Assembly: GCF_002954545.1 (NCBI RefSeq)
Contig: NZ_MSCH01000003.1
Coordinates: 2,643,991 to 2,707,990, forward strand
Reading direction: 5' to 3'
DNA from: Psychrosphaera saromensis
GTDB taxonomy: Bacteria; Pseudomonadota; Gammaproteobacteria; Enterobacterales; Alteromonadaceae
Length of the DNA: 64,000 nt
Shown: positions 8,914 through 20,400 of the stretch, one piece after another
How the letters are laid out: every line of letters begins with the position of its first letter
How positions within the stretch are numbered: position 1 is the stretch's first letter
Position numbers and translations under genes: made by a program
Notes under the pieces: model-generated
Told to the model about the DNA's origin: nothing
What the model saw: only the letters and a program-made list of their open reading frames with translations
Database searches by the model: none

Positions 8914-9363
8914 ATGCTGTGTTTTTGTAAGTCTGGAGAATCTTTCTCCAATTGTTGTGAAGCGTTATTGTCAGGTAAAACACAAGCGGATACTTGTGAG
9001 CAATTAATGAGATCTCGATACAGCGCATTTGCTGTTGGTAATGCAGCCTATTTATTAACGACTAGTTCTACCAACCTAGCGAAAACATTAACTGAACAAG
9101 AGTTAATTGAAACCTGTGATACATTTAGCTTTGTGCATTTAGATGTATTAAATCATCAACAAGATACGGTTGAGTTTATCGCTCACTTATTATTGGGTGA
9201 TCAGCACCACCAAATTCATGAACGCTCTCACTTTATAAAACAAAGCGGTAATTGGAAATACGATACCGGCCAATTATCTGACACACCAATTATAAAGCTT
9301 AGTCGAAACGATGCATGCCCTTGCCAGTCAGGCAAAAAATTCAAAAAGTGCCATTCAGTTTAA
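8914..9363 (+). CDS. YchJ/UPF0225 family SEC-C motif protein
   Basis: This 149-residue protein carries two cysteine-rich SEC-C zinc motifs, one at the N-terminus (CFCKSGESFSNCC) and one at the C-terminus (CPCQSGKKFKKCH), flanking an NTF2-like middle (RSRYSAFAVGNAAYL). This is the arrangement of the YchJ family. SEC-C motifs in SecA bind zinc and SecB, but the biochemical role of YchJ proteins is not established. It follows the SulA-like gene by 11 bases, so it probably shares the LexA-controlled transcript. Confidence 0.85.
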   Translation: MLCFCKSGESFSNCCEALLSGKTQADTCEQLMRSRYSAFAVGNAAYLLTTSSTNLAKTLTEQELIETCDTFSFVHLDVLNHQQDTVEFIAHLLLGDQHHQIHERSHFIKQSGNWKYDTGQLSDTPIIKLSRNDACPCQSGKKFKKCHSV

Positions 9364-9412
9364 CCCTATCCATAAGCCATAATCCATAAAAAGAATAGCG
9401 ACTTTCAAACAT

Positions 9413-9441
9413 AAAAAAACGCGATGTATAAATACACCGCG
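9413..9441 (-). terminator. Terminator downstream of ppsA
   Basis: On the minus strand a 10-bp stem (CGCGGTGTAT with ATACATCGCG, one wobble) is followed by seven T residues, about 30 bases after the ppsA stop. It may also act on the convergent YchJ-like gene. Confidence 0.85.
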
Positions 9442-9470
9442 CTTTGTCTAGCTATTGTAAAAACTTAAAA

Positions 9471-11846
9471 TTAACTTTTTTGTTGTTCAGCCAAGTATAA
9501 CCAAGTTTCTAATACTGTATCTGGATTTAACGAGACAGAATCAATCCCTTGTTCAACTAACCATTCAGCAAAGTCTTCATGATCTGATGGACCTTGACCA
9601 CAAATGCCTATGTATTTACCTTGCGCTTTACACGCTTTTATTGCCATAGAAAGTAGCATTTTAATTGACTCATCACGCTCATCAAACAAATGGGCAATTA
9701 AGCCAGAGTCTCTATCTAGGCCAAGTGTCAACTGAGTTAAATCATTTGAACCAATAGAGAATCCATCAAAGTACTGCAAGAATTGGTCGGCTAATAAAGC
9801 ATTTGATGGTAATTCACACATCATGATCACGCGTAAACCATTCTCACCACGTTTTAAGCCATGTTCAGTTAATAACTCACTGACTTTTTTCGCTTCGCCT
9901 ACCGTTCTTACAAACGGGATCATTACCTCAACATTAGTAAAGCCCATATCATCACGAACGCGTTTTAACGCTTCACACTCTAATGCAAAACACTCTCTAA
10001 AATCTTCAGAGATATAACGAGCCGCACCACGATAACCTATCATAGGGTTTTCTTCTTCCGGCTCATATTGATCGCCGCCAACAAGATTGGCATATTCATT
10101 AGATTTAAAGTCAGACATTCTAACAATAACTTTTTCAGGGTAGAAAGCCGACGCTAACGTAGCCACACCTTCTTTAATTTTATTGATATAGAACTCAACA
10201 GGCGATTCATACCCTGCAATTAATTCGTCAATTTCTTCTTTTAAGTCGGCATCTTGTTGTTCGTAGTTAATTAATGCTTTTGGATGCACACCTATCATAC
10301 GGTTAATAATAAATTCTAACCGAGCAAGGCCAACACCCGCATTTGGTAAACGCGCAAAGTCAAACGCCCTATCAGGATTACCCACGTTCATCATTACCTT
10401 AATTGGTAAGTCAGGCATTTGATCAACTTTTGAGGTAACCACATCAAAGGGTAAAATCTCACCATAGATGAATCCAGTGTCACCTTCAGCACAAGATACG
10501 GTGATCTCATCACCCGTTGTTAATAACTCGGTCGCATTACCACAACCAACTACTGCAGGAATACCAAGCTCACGTGCGATAATCGCTGCATGACACGTTC
10601 TGCCACCACGGTTTGTGACTATAGCCGATGCACGTTTCATGATAGGTTCCCAGTCAGGGTCTGTCATATCAGTTACCAGTACATCACCTGGTAAAATCTT
10701 ATCCATTTCAGCGATTGAACTTAGTACTTTAGCCGTACCAGAACCAACTTTGTGACCGATAGCACGACCTTCACAAACCACAGTTCCACGTTTTTCAAGC
10801 TGGAACGTTTCTATTACGTTGGCTTCTTCGTTACTACGAACGGTTTCTGGTCTAGCTTGAACTATATATAACTGTCCATCTAAGCCATCTTTAGCCCATT
10901 CAATATCCATCGCTCGGCCGTAATGTTTCTCTATAGTTACGGCTTGTTTGGCTAGCTCCATAACTTCATCTTCGGTCAACGAGAACTGGTTACATTTGTC
11001 CGCATCAACATCTTCAATCTTAACTTGTTTACCGTGGCCCTGATCTTCTGAATAGATCATCTGAATGGCTTTACTGCCCATAGTTTTACGAACAACGGCT
11101 GGTCTATTAGCTGCCAGTGTTGGTTTGTGCACATAAAACTCGTCCGGGTTTACCGCACCTTGTACTACCATTTCACCTAAACCATAAGCCGAGGTGATAA
11201 ATACAACATCTTCAAAGCCTGATTCGGTATCGATTGAGAACATAACACCAGAGGATGATATGTCTGAACGTACCATACGTTGTACGCCAGCAGATAAAGC
11301 AACGCCTTTATGGTCATAACCTTGGTGTACACGGTAGGAGATTGCTCTGTCGTTAAACAAAGATGCAAATACGTGTTTTACCGCAACTTTAATGGCGTCT
11401 AAACCTTTAACGTTTAAGAAGGTTTCTTGCTGTCCGGCAAATGAAGCATCTGGCATGTCTTCAGCTGTTGCTGATGAACGTACGGCAAATGAGGCTTGTT
11501 CACCTAATTCACCAGCCAGTTGTTGGTAAGACTCGGCAATAGCTTGCTCTAAATTAGCGGTGAATGGCGTTTCTATAATCCAATTACGAATTTGTTCGCC
11601 CGCTTTAACTAGCTCATTAATATCTTCTACATCTAACGAGTCCAATACATCGTGAATGCGCTTTTCTAAGCCACTTTGCTCTAGAAATTCATTAAACGCA
11701 TATGATGTAGTAGCAAAACCGCCTGGAACTTTAACCCCTGCATTTGCTAAATTACTGATCATTTCGCCTAACGACGCATTTTTACCACCAACTTGGCTTA
11801 CGTCATTCATTCCTAATTGCTGGTACCAAAGTACATATTCTTGCAC
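9471..11846 (-). CDS. ppsA: Phosphoenolpyruvate synthase
   Basis: At 791 residues it matches E. coli PpsA (792). PpsA converts pyruvate, ATP and water to PEP, AMP and phosphate, the first step of gluconeogenesis from pyruvate. The N-terminal ATP-grasp region has [11 protein letters not shown] (from residue 19) and [20 protein letters not shown]. The phosphohistidine swivel domain has [21 protein letters not shown]. The C-terminal TIM barrel ends with [18 protein letters not shown], holding the catalytic Cys. The gene for its regulator PpsR is divergent, with about 170 bases between the starts, an arrangement that is standard in this group. Confidence 0.97.
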   Translation of the reverse strand: MQEYVLWYQQLGMNDVSQVGGKNASLGEMISNLANAGVKVPGGFATTSYAFNEFLEQSGLEKRIHDVLDSLDVEDINELVKAGEQIRNWIIETPFTANLEQAIAESYQQLAGELGEQASFAVRSSATAEDMPDASFAGQQETFLNVKGLDAIKVAVKHVFASLFNDRAISYRVHQGYDHKGVALSAGVQRMVRSDISSSGVMFSIDTESGFEDVVFITSAYGLGEMVVQGAVNPDEFYVHKPTLAANRPAVVRKTMGSKAIQMIYSEDQGHGKQVKIEDVDADKCNQFSLTEDEVMELAKQAVTIEKHYGRAMDIEWAKDGLDGQLYIVQARPETVRSNEEANVIETFQLEKRGTVVCEGRAIGHKVGSGTAKVLSSIAEMDKILPGDVLVTDMTDPDWEPIMKRASAIVTNRGGRTCHAAIIARELGIPAVVGCGNATELLTTGDEITVSCAEGDTGFIYGEILPFDVVTSKVDQMPDLPIKVMMNVGNPDRAFDFARLPNAGVGLARLEFIINRMIGVHPKALINYEQQDADLKEEIDELIAGYESPVEFYINKIKEGVATLASAFYPEKVIVRMSDFKSNEYANLVGGDQYEPEEENPMIGYRGAARYISEDFRECFALECEALKRVRDDMGFTNVEVMIPFVRTVGEAKKVSELLTEHGLKRGENGLRVIMMCELPSNALLADQFLQYFDGFSIGSNDLTQLTLGLDRDSGLIAHLFDERDESIKMLLSMAIKACKAQGKYIGICGQGPSDHEDFAEWLVEQGIDSVSLNPDTVLETWLYLAEQQKS

Positions 11847-12016
11847 GATGCAATCTCCAAAATTTTTAGTTGCGTTATTTTAGTTGCGTTAAAATGTGTG
11901 TTCTGTATTTTGTACTATTACAAAAGCACTTTCATAATGAGTGCATTCTACACCGAGTTTTTAATCGGATACAAATGTAATTATTTTTGTTGATTTATTA
12001 CTACAAGAGAAGAGTT

Positions 12017-12829
12017 ATGCCCCACACTGCCTTTTATATATCAGACGGTACAGCCATCACAGCAGAAGTCATTGGCCACGCGACTTTGTCACAATATCCT
12101 ATTGAAATAGAGCATATAACCAGCCCGTTTATTGAAACTAAGGAGTTGGCATTACAACTGTGCGATCATATAAACCGTTGTTATAAAACAACAGGCAATC
12201 GCCCTTTTGTATTTTTTACTTTTGTCGAACAGGAGTTTAAAAAGTTAATTAAGCAAACTGAGTGTATCTGTTTTGATGTTTTAAGCCCGTTTACCAAAGA
12301 CATTAGTTCTGTGCTTGAGATGAAACCGACACCTAAGTTGCACAGAACGCATTCAATTAACTTAGAAAGTTATGACTATCGAATAGGCGCAATGAACTAC
12401 GCACTTGCCAATGATGACGGACAAACGACCAAACATTATGATGATGCAGATGTCATATTAGTCGGCGTATCAAGAAGTGGTAAAACGCCAACCAGTTTAT
12501 ATCTGGCTTTGCAGTACGGTATTAAAGCTGCAAACTACCCATTTGTAGAAGATGATATGGAGCACTTAAGCTTATCGGCGGAATTAAACAACAATAAAAA
12601 ACGAATTTTTGGTTTAACTATTGACCCAGCAAGACTCGCCGCAATAAGACATGAACGTTACGCAAATAGTAAATACGCATCTATACGTCAATGCAGAATG
12701 GAATTAAGGGAAGTTGAACGCATGTATAAGAAGTATAAAATCCCATTCATCAATACCACTCATTTCTCGGTAGAAGAAATATCGGCCAAAGTGATATCTG
12801 AAATGGGATTAGAAAGACGTAAGTATTAG
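12017..12829 (+). CDS. ppsR: PEP synthase regulatory protein (bifunctional kinase/pyrophosphorylase)
   Basis: The protein (270 residues from this start) belongs to the DUF299/PSRP family, which inactivates PpsA by ADP-dependent phosphorylation and reactivates it by phosphorolysis. The P-loop GVSRSGKT is at residues 150-157, followed by TPTSLYLA. The N-terminus MPHTAFYISDGTAITAEVIG is typical. I chose the ATG at 12017 because AGAGAAGAG stands just upstream and homology begins there; a TTG 30 bases earlier is in frame but adds a non-conserved YYYKRR tail. It is divergent from ppsA, its target. Confidence 0.95.
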   Translation: MPHTAFYISDGTAITAEVIGHATLSQYPIEIEHITSPFIETKELALQLCDHINRCYKTTGNRPFVFFTFVEQEFKKLIKQTECICFDVLSPFTKDISSVLEMKPTPKLHRTHSINLESYDYRIGAMNYALANDDGQTTKHYDDADVILVGVSRSGKTPTSLYLALQYGIKAANYPFVEDDMEHLSLSAELNNNKKRIFGLTIDPARLAAIRHERYANSKYASIRQCRMELREVERMYKKYKIPFINTTHFSVEEISAKVISEMGLERRKY

Positions 12830-12862
12830 TCGCCCTAATCTTTACGTACCTGTTTGTACGCT

Positions 12863-13648
12863 TTAGTTTAAATATTCTAAAGCGTAAAATATCCCAAACA
12901 GTATTGGTTGATGTACCAAATATATAATTAAGCTGTGTTGCCCCATTGTTTCTATGAAACGGTTCGATTTACCTATCGGCTTATTCTGGTGTTCCGACAA
13001 GGTAAACGAGCCTACCTTAGTTCCAGTTTCACCAATAAACCAATGTCCACAATAAATGCCAACTAGTACGACACCAATCCAAGGTATTAACGGTAAGAAA
13101 TCTAATGCCGGTCTTATGGTTTCGCCCATTCCTATCCAATGTAACCAAATAGAATTAAACAATGGGAATGTCACACTGTGACCAATAGCAAAAATTGCGA
13201 TACCTAACACTAAGGCTAGTTTTGGTTTATTAATAAAAGGTAATACAAGAAAGCTCGCAACTAAGATAAATTGCAATATACCAAATATGGTTATTTTATG
13301 CGGTGCGATAAAGTAACCAGAACCCGACACAAATAAACAGGCAATCACCAATTGAAAAGAACGTTTTTTGACACTCTGCCAATTAATACCTTTGTGATGC
13401 ACTATGACTAAACTAATACCGACCAAAGCCAAAAAGCCAATCACGATAATATATCGAAATGGTATCCATGCTCCGCGGCCAAACGCAGTATCAATGTAGC
13501 CAAATAAATCCAAGTCGTAACAAAAATGGTAAATCACCATTAGCAGAATAAAGAAACCTCTTAACCAGTCAATAAATGGCAAACGGTTTGGTTTGATTGT
13601 TATGGATTCACCTGTGATGGACTGCACTGCGGGTGTGGTTTCAGACAA
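12863..13648 (-). CDS. DUF1624 / heparan-alpha-glucosaminide N-acetyltransferase-like membrane protein
   Basis: This 261-residue multi-pass membrane protein has about seven hydrophobic helices. Its first cytoplasmic-to-membrane transition reads RLPFIDWLRGFFILLMVIYHF, the signature of the DUF1624/HGSNAT-like family, with the conserved D, R and H. A second conserved stretch is LPLIPWIGVVLVGIYCGHW, and the C-terminus has SLIIYLVHQPILFGIFY. Family members are thought to move acyl groups across membranes, but the bacterial substrate is unknown. It converges with ppsR; 33 bases separate the stops. Confidence 0.8.
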   Translation of the reverse strand: MSETTPAVQSITGESITIKPNRLPFIDWLRGFFILLMVIYHFCYDLDLFGYIDTAFGRGAWIPFRYIIVIGFLALVGISLVIVHHKGINWQSVKKRSFQLVIACLFVSGSGYFIAPHKITIFGILQFILVASFLVLPFINKPKLALVLGIAIFAIGHSVTFPLFNSIWLHWIGMGETIRPALDFLPLIPWIGVVLVGIYCGHWFIGETGTKVGSFTLSEHQNKPIGKSNRFIETMGQHSLIIYLVHQPILFGIFYALEYLN

Positions 13649-13696
13649 AATAAATAACCTTTAATAACTTGAATTCAATTAATCTGATCACTGTAC

Positions 13697-13734
13697 AAAA
13701 AAAACCAACTATTTGATAGTTGGCTTTTTATTTT
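13697..13734. terminator. Terminator between DUF1624 and the DAHP synthase
   Basis: A perfect 8-bp stem (CCAACTAT/ATAGTTGG, 3-base loop) is flanked by A and T runs on both sides. It lies between the DAHP synthase stop (13771) and the DUF1624 start on the same strand, so it mainly ends the aro transcript. Confidence 0.85.
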
Positions 13735-13770
13735 TATAACCTGTGATCCCAATTACATCTATATAGTTGG

Positions 13771-15123
13771 TTACAGCTTTTTAGCATCTTTTAACGCGTC
13801 GGTAATTAAAAATGCTAGCTCTTGCACTTGGTCTGCATTTAATCTTGGATCGCATTGTGTTTTATAGCGTTGTGATAAATCAGCTTCACTTAAACCGTAT
13901 GCGCCACCAGTACACTCAGTGACATTTTGTCCTGTCATTTCAAAGTGAACACCGCCGGCCCAACTGCCTTCGGCTTTATGAACCGCAAAGAATTGCTGAA
14001 TTTCACGTAATACCGAATCAAAGTTACGTGTTTTGTAACCATTAGACGCTTTAATTGTATTACCGTGCATAGGATCTGAACTCCATACAACCTTACGACC
14101 TTCAGACTCAACTTTACGTACTAACGCTGGTAGTTTATCACCAAGAACATCGGCGCCCATACGTGTGATCAAGGTCAAACGACCCGCTTCATTGTTAGGG
14201 TTAATCGCATCTATCATACGAATGAGATCATCCGGGTCCATACCTGGGCCAACTTTTACCCCAACAGGATTATGAATACCTTTGAAGAATTCCATGTGGG
14301 CATGATCTAACTGACGTGTACGTTCACCAATCCACAGCATATGTGCAGAGCAGTCGTACCAATTACCAGATAAATGATCACGACGTGTTAACGCTTGTTC
14401 GTAGTTCAGCAATAATGCTTCATGTGACGTGAACAGCTGAGTTTCTTTTATTCTAGGCGTGGTTTCTGACGTTAAGCCAATCACTTCCATAAATGCTAAC
14501 GTTTCTTCAATTCTGTCAGCTAGGTTCTGGTAACGTTCACGGTTTGGATTAGACTCAACAAAGCTCATATTCCAACGATTTACTTGATGTAAGTCCGCCA
14601 ACCCACCTTGAGCAAAGGCTCTTAATAGATTTAATGTAGACGCTGAATGGTGATAAGCCGTTATTAAACGGCTTGGATCCGGTTCGCGTGCTTCTGGTGT
14701 AAATTCAAAGCTATTAACATTGTCACCGCGGTAACTCGGTAACGATACACCGTCGATAGTTTCTAAGTCAGATGAACGAGGTTTCGCATACTGACCAGCT
14801 ACACGTGCAATTTTAGTTACTGGTACTTTCCCACCAAAGGTAAGAACAACCGCCATTTGCAGCATAACCTTAAAGGTATCTCTGATATTAGCGGCGTTAA
14901 AGTCTGCAAACGACTCAGCACAGTCGCCACCTTGTAATACAAAGCCACGGCCTTCAGCAACTTCGCCTAGTTGGCGATGCAATTCTCTTGTTTCCTCGGC
15001 AAAAACAAGAGGAGGAAAACTTTGTAATTGCTGTTCAACATTTAATAATGATGCCTGATCTTTATAAGTCGGTTGTTGTTGGATAGGGAAATTTCTCCAG
15101 CCATCCGGTGTCCAAATACTCAC
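13771..15123 (-). CDS. Class II 3-deoxy-7-phosphoheptulonate (DAHP) synthase
   Basis: The 450-residue protein is a class II (plant/mycobacterial type) DAHP synthase. The class condenses PEP and erythrose 4-phosphate at the entry to the shikimate pathway. Diagnostic stretches are [12 protein letters not shown] with the metal-binding Cys, [37 protein letters not shown] with the active-site His, and [15 protein letters not shown]. The class is unrelated in sequence to E. coli AroF/G/H. It starts 11 bases after the phosphatase gene ends on the same strand, so the two probably share an operon. A terminator follows. Confidence 0.95.
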   Translation of the reverse strand: MSIWTPDGWRNFPIQQQPTYKDQASLLNVEQQLQSFPPLVFAEETRELHRQLGEVAEGRGFVLQGGDCAESFADFNAANIRDTFKVMLQMAVVLTFGGKVPVTKIARVAGQYAKPRSSDLETIDGVSLPSYRGDNVNSFEFTPEAREPDPSRLITAYHHSASTLNLLRAFAQGGLADLHQVNRWNMSFVESNPNRERYQNLADRIEETLAFMEVIGLTSETTPRIKETQLFTSHEALLLNYEQALTRRDHLSGNWYDCSAHMLWIGERTRQLDHAHMEFFKGIHNPVGVKVGPGMDPDDLIRMIDAINPNNEAGRLTLITRMGADVLGDKLPALVRKVESEGRKVVWSSDPMHGNTIKASNGYKTRNFDSVLREIQQFFAVHKAEGSWAGGVHFEMTGQNVTECTGGAYGLSEADLSQRYKTQCDPRLNADQVQELAFLITDALKDAKKL

Positions 15124-15134
15124 AGCGTTACCTT

Positions 15135-15605
15135 TTATTTTGAGAGTGTATTAATTAAGCCATCGCTGGCATCTTCGATTAAATCCAAAACGGTTTCAAA
15201 GCCCTGATCACCACCATAATAAGGGTCAGGCACTTCATCGTAATCTGGATGATTTGTTGCGTAGTTTAAAAACAAGTTTATTTTATGCTGATAAATTTCT
15301 GGGCATCTGGCCATTAAGTCTTGGTAATTAGCGTTATCCATTACCAAAATGTGATCGTAAAATTCAAAATCGTCATCAATTACTGCTCTTGCAAACAAAT
15401 TAGAAAAATCATAATTCCTTGCTTGACCATGTTTAATTGAACGTTTATCTGGAGTTGCGCCAATATGATAACTTGCTGTACCGGCACTTTCTAATACCAC
15501 ATCTAACTTAGTTGCTTTTAACTTTTGACGAAACACCGCATGTGCTGTGGGTGAACGACAAATATTCCCCAAACATACAAATAAAACAGATGTGCTTTTC
15601 GCCAT
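15135..15605 (-). CDS. Low-molecular-weight protein-tyrosine phosphatase
   Basis: The 156-residue protein has the LMW-PTP P-loop CLGNICRS (CX5R) near the N-terminus ([17 protein letters not shown]) and the general-acid loop [19 protein letters not shown]. It dephosphorylates phosphotyrosine or small aromatic phosphates. Unlike Wzb-type enzymes it is not next to capsule genes; it is upstream of the DAHP synthase (11-base gap). The physiological substrate cannot be told from the context. Confidence 0.93.
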   Translation of the reverse strand: MAKSTSVLFVCLGNICRSPTAHAVFRQKLKATKLDVVLESAGTASYHIGATPDKRSIKHGQARNYDFSNLFARAVIDDDFEFYDHILVMDNANYQDLMARCPEIYQHKINLFLNYATNHPDYDEVPDPYYGGDQGFETVLDLIEDASDGLINTLSK

Positions 15606-15949
15606 GATAACTTACCGCATTTTAATGAGAAGCTTGACCCCACTGTCATTATCAGAAGAGGAAGCAATAAACTTGATAATTCAAAAATTAATTAAACTAT
15701 CTTATATGCCAGACTTTGCCATATAGAGGCTAATATAGAAACCTCTAAATCGGCTTTTTTAGAGTTTATGTACTATTTGGTTGGTTAAGTTGGCCGAAAT
15801 AACAAACCGCATTAACCGCTTCAATAAAACGTCCCCTACTATGAAGGTTTCGACTGACAAATAAACGCTAATTAAAACAATAAGAAACTGGTGTAACTGG
15901 CGTATACAATCCATAATGCAACATCGTTATTATTATTAAAAAGTCGTTT
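15606..15949. other. Divergent promoter region, phosphatase/MATE
   Basis: About 340 AT-rich bases separate the two divergent genes. A weak inverted repeat (AGAGG ... CCTCT near 15725-15750) was the only structure seen. No ORF was recognised. Confidence 0.35.
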
Positions 15950-17326
15950 ATGAGAGTATTTGATTTTACTGAAGTAAGACACATATTGAAGTTGGCTATT
16001 CCATTGTTGTTAACTCAAATAACGGCCAGCTTAATGTTCTTTACTGACACAGTAATGGCCAGTAAAGCTGGACACGTTGATATGGCGTCAGTGTCTATTG
16101 CTACCGGTTTATGGTCTCCAGTGATCTTCTCTGCTCAAGGTTTGTTAATTGCGGTTACGCCAGTTATTGCGCATCTATTTGGATCCAGTAAAGGAGCCAA
16201 TAACAACCAAGCTCAAATGGTTTCTACCTTATTCCAAGGTGCTTATATTGCTGCAGCGATTACCATCGTCATTGTATTTATCTTTCAGTTTGTTCATATC
16301 CCATTAGATAATCTTAATTTAGAATCTGAATTACACGACAAGTCATTAGGCTATTTGAATTATGTTGTTTGGGGGATATTACCCACCTGTTTGTTCTTTG
16401 CATTACGTGCTTTTTGTGAGGGTATTAGTGTCACTAAACCTGCATTAATCGTTAGCGTTATTGCGTTACTTGCCAATATTCCGCTTAATTATATATTTGT
16501 ATTTGGTGAATTTGGCGCACCTGAGTTAGGTGGCGCAGGGTGTGGACTGGCTACTGCAATCGTACAGTGGATAAGCTTAATCAGTTTGCTTATTTACTTT
16601 AAAATTTCTCGTAAATTAAAACCCTATCAAATATTTAAACATGTTGAAAAACCTAATTTAGAAAGTATTAAAACACTGACTAAACTTGGAACGCCTATCG
16701 CCTTGTCTTTATTATTTGAGTCGAGTCTTTTTGCCTTTATGGCGCTGTTTATCGCACCGCTTGGTTCCATTGCGGTGGCCGGACATCAGGTTGCCTTTAG
16801 TTATAGCGCCGTGGTGTTTATGTTCCCATTAAGTTTGGCGATGGCTGCCACTATACGGATTGGCTATTTAAAAGGTGTCGGGGATTTAAGTAAACTAAAG
16901 CGCTCTATCAAAACGTGCTTTTTCATGGCCTGTAGTTTTGGTATTTTAGTGATGTTGACTACCCTTTTATTCCGTGAACAAATCATCCTTATTTACACGT
17001 CAAACCCTGAAGTTGTTTCGTTAGCTGCGAGTATTTTAATTATCACCGCGATTTATCAATTGCCAGATGCAATCCAGGTAATGGCTGCGGGTATATTTAA
17101 AGGATTAAAAATAACTAAACCGCTATTTTACATTACCTTTATCTCTTATTGGCCAATTGGATTTACCTTAGGTTATTTATTAGGTAGAACCGATTACATA
17201 GTGCCAGCTATGGGACCGCAAGGATTCTGGGTTGGTACGGTTATCGGCTTATCCACCGCTTCCGTGTTATTCCTTATATGGCTTAAGATCACAATGAAAA
17301 AGTTAGACTTAACTGCTCCTGTTTAA
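15950..17326 (+). CDS. MATE-family multidrug/cation antiporter
   Basis: The 458-residue protein has 12 hydrophobic segments and two MATE repeats: LAIPLLLTQITASLMFFTDT at the N-terminus and LGTPIALSLLFESSLFAFMA at the start of the second half. It is close in length to NorM (about 456). It should export cationic drugs or organic cations in exchange for Na+ or H+ at the inner membrane. The gene stands alone, followed by a strong terminator. Substrates cannot be predicted. Confidence 0.9.
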   Translation: MRVFDFTEVRHILKLAIPLLLTQITASLMFFTDTVMASKAGHVDMASVSIATGLWSPVIFSAQGLLIAVTPVIAHLFGSSKGANNNQAQMVSTLFQGAYIAAAITIVIVFIFQFVHIPLDNLNLESELHDKSLGYLNYVVWGILPTCLFFALRAFCEGISVTKPALIVSVIALLANIPLNYIFVFGEFGAPELGGAGCGLATAIVQWISLISLLIYFKISRKLKPYQIFKHVEKPNLESIKTLTKLGTPIALSLLFESSLFAFMALFIAPLGSIAVAGHQVAFSYSAVVFMFPLSLAMAATIRIGYLKGVGDLSKLKRSIKTCFFMACSFGILVMLTTLLFREQIILIYTSNPEVVSLAASILIITAIYQLPDAIQVMAAGIFKGLKITKPLFYITFISYWPIGFTLGYLLGRTDYIVPAMGPQGFWVGTVIGLSTASVLFLIWLKITMKKLDLTAPV

Positions 17327-17382
17327 TATATGGCGGCTTAATACTCAAAAACTTAATATATTTAAGCTAAAAATAAGCATAA

Positions 17383-17410
17383 AAAAAGGTGAACCTAAGT
17401 TCACCTTTTT
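17383..17410. terminator. Bidirectional terminator between the MATE gene and putA
   Basis: A 12-bp stem (AAAAAGGTGAAC with GTTCACCTTTTT, 4-base loop CTAA) with terminal A/T runs works in both directions between two convergent genes. Confidence 0.9.
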
Positions 17411-17467
17411 GCTTTTTAGTTTCTGATTTTTATCTTATCTAGATAAAAACCAATAAAACAGAAGTTG

Positions 17468-20400
17468 TTATTCGTCTGTTAAGGTCATTAATGATGTATT
17501 ACCGCCAGAGGCTGTAGTATCAATACTAATGGTCTTCTCCGTCACTAGACGTTGGATTAAGTTATCGTTATATTCAGCGGTGATCGTTGGTAAAATAGCT
17601 CCAACACGTTGCGCTAATTTATGTGCAACGTACGCACTACGACGACATTCCGAGTCAATAACCACACCCGCTAATGCTTCATGCTCTAACAAAGGCTGTA
17701 AGTGATCCAATCGAGCCACTTGTAATACGCCTTTATCTGCTCCGGTTTTATTGAATTTATTCATAAACTCAATGGCTTCTTCATAAAACACATCAGAAAC
17801 CACGGCGATAACGGTATTGCCCGTAGACAATGCCGTTACAATAGACATAACCCAGTAATGGAATGTTGCGTCTTTATCGGCAAAACAAACTAACGTGCCT
17901 CTTGGCTCCAAATACAAGATATTAGACTCGCCTGTTGGCCCAGGTAATACCGTTGGTTTTTTCAACTTACGTTCTATGTCGATTAACTGAGAACGTGCCG
18001 TCGCTAAGGTTTTATCTAAGTCGTCCGCAAACTCAACTGTATGTTCAACCGTTGCCATTTCAGCCAATAACTGACGCACATGAGAAGTACGAGTGTTTAA
18101 GTCGGCTAAACGCCATGACTTTTCGCCTTCTTGTGCTTTATCCATTAATTTGTTTGCTTCTTTAATGGACTTAGTTGTTGGCTCTAATGCGTCATCGGCT
18201 AAAACAAGTTCATCTTCACTTGGTGTTGATTTCTCTTGCAACAAACGTGGTAAATAGTTTGGACCGCCCGCTTTTGGACCTGTACCAGATAATCCTCGTC
18301 CACCAAATGGTTGAACACCAACCACAGCACCAATCATATTACGGTTAATATATACATTACCCGCTCGAGACTTTTTAGCTAAAGCTATGGCACGGCTTTC
18401 AATACGAGAATGAATCCCCATCGTTAAACCAAAGCCCGTTGAGTTAATTTGCTCAATAACGTTATCTATATCTTTACCAGAGAAACGAATGACATGGACA
18501 CAAGGGCCAAATACTTCTTTTTGTAACTGGCTAATATCGCTAATTTCATACAGACGAGGTGCAAAGAAATGGCCGTTTTGCGTTTCTTCACCCATTTCAC
18601 ATTGATATAACAACTCACCGTGAGTCTGCATATATTCTGCGTGTTCGTTTAATGCATTTAATGCTTTAGTATCAATAACAGGGCCAATATCGGTAGATAA
18701 CATAGCTGGGTTACCAATATGTAACTCTTTCATAGCACCTTTGATCATACGAATAACGTTATCGGCAATATCATCTTGCACAAACAATACACGTAACGCC
18801 GAACAACGTTGACCTGCACTTTGGAAACCAGATGCTATCACGTCATCAATAACTTGCTCTGGTAACGCTGTAGAGTCAACGATCATGCAGTTTTGGCCGC
18901 CAGTTTCACCAATAAATGGAACTTGCTCACCACCACGTTGGGCTAAAATTTGAGAAATTAATGTGCCTGTTTGCGTTGAACCAGTAAACATAACGGCTGC
19001 AACTCTTGAGTCTGGTAATAATACCTTACCTACATCAGAGCCTTGAGCAATAACAGACTGAACAACGTTCTCTGGTAAACCTGACTCAATCAATAATTCA
19101 ATCGCACGTAATGCAATTAAACTTGTTTGCTCTGCAGGTTTAGCAATAACCGCATTTCCAGTCACAATCGCCGCAGCAACTTGGCCTAGGAATATTGCTA
19201 ACGGGAAGTTCCAAGGGCTGATACATAAGATAACGCCACGTGGTTCTAAACGCGTATCTTTTGCTAATACTTCAGCTTCATTGGCGTAATAACGACAGAA
19301 ATCAACCGCTTCACGAACTTCATCAATACCATCTTGAGGTGTTTTACCTGCTTCTTTAATACAAAAAGCAATTAACTCATCCATGTTTGCTTCTAACGCA
19401 TCAGCGGTTTTTCTTAATACCTCTGCACGTATCTTAACTGGTGTTGTAGACCAAGTATTAAAGGCGGTTTGGCCTTTATCTAACATGGCTAACATATCTT
19501 CTTGATTAGCAACTTTTACTCGGCCTATCACTTCATCTAAATTAGCCGGATTAATTACCGCTAATTCATTTTCTGCCAAGGTTGTAATATCAATTTGGTT
19601 TTTCTCAAACCAGCTGTTCAAGTTATCTCTAAGTGGTGAGATTTTAGTAATATCAGTTAAATCTAAACCTTTTGAATTAGCGCGTTCGTCACCAAACAAG
19701 GCAATCGGCAAGGCAATTTTCTCGTTGTAAATTTGCTCTACTCTGTGAGTACGCTCAACTGGATCTTCTAGTAAAGATTCAACTGGTTTATCAACATCAA
19801 CAATCGCGTTTACAAATGATGAGTTAGCCCCATTTTCTAATAAACGTCTTACCAGATAAGCCAACAAGTCTTCGTGTACACCAACTGGCGCATAAACACG
19901 ACATTGAATTTTTTCTTTACTGACAATTTGGTCGTATAAGGTATCGCCCATGCCATGTAAGCATTGGAATTCAAACCCTTCTTTATCGTTGCCCGCCAGC
20001 TCTAAAATCACCGAGGCTGTGTAACCGTTATGCGTAGCAAATTGCGGATAAATAGTATCGCGATACTCCAATAACTTATTTGCACATGCGTGGTAAGACA
20101 CGTCTGTAGAGGCTTTACGAGTAAACACAGGATAATGTTCTAAACCATCTTTTTGACCGTTTTTAATCTCTGTATCCCAATACGCACCTTTAACTAAACG
20201 CACCATTATCTTACGGCCAACTCTTAATGTAAGCTGACGTAACCATTCGATAACAAAAAACGAACGCTTTTGATAAGCCTGAACCGCTAAACCAAAACCA
20301 TTCCAACCGTTTAAGTCTTTATCTGAAAATACAACTTCAATCACGTCTAATGATATATCTAAACGCTCTGATTCTTCCGCATCTACAGTTAAACCAATGT

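Noticed and set aside
11177-11368. Minus-strand frame inside ppsA
   Set aside because: Out-of-frame shadow of a fully conserved gene.
17935-18165. Plus-strand frames inside putA
   Set aside because: Antisense shadows of putA; no independent support.
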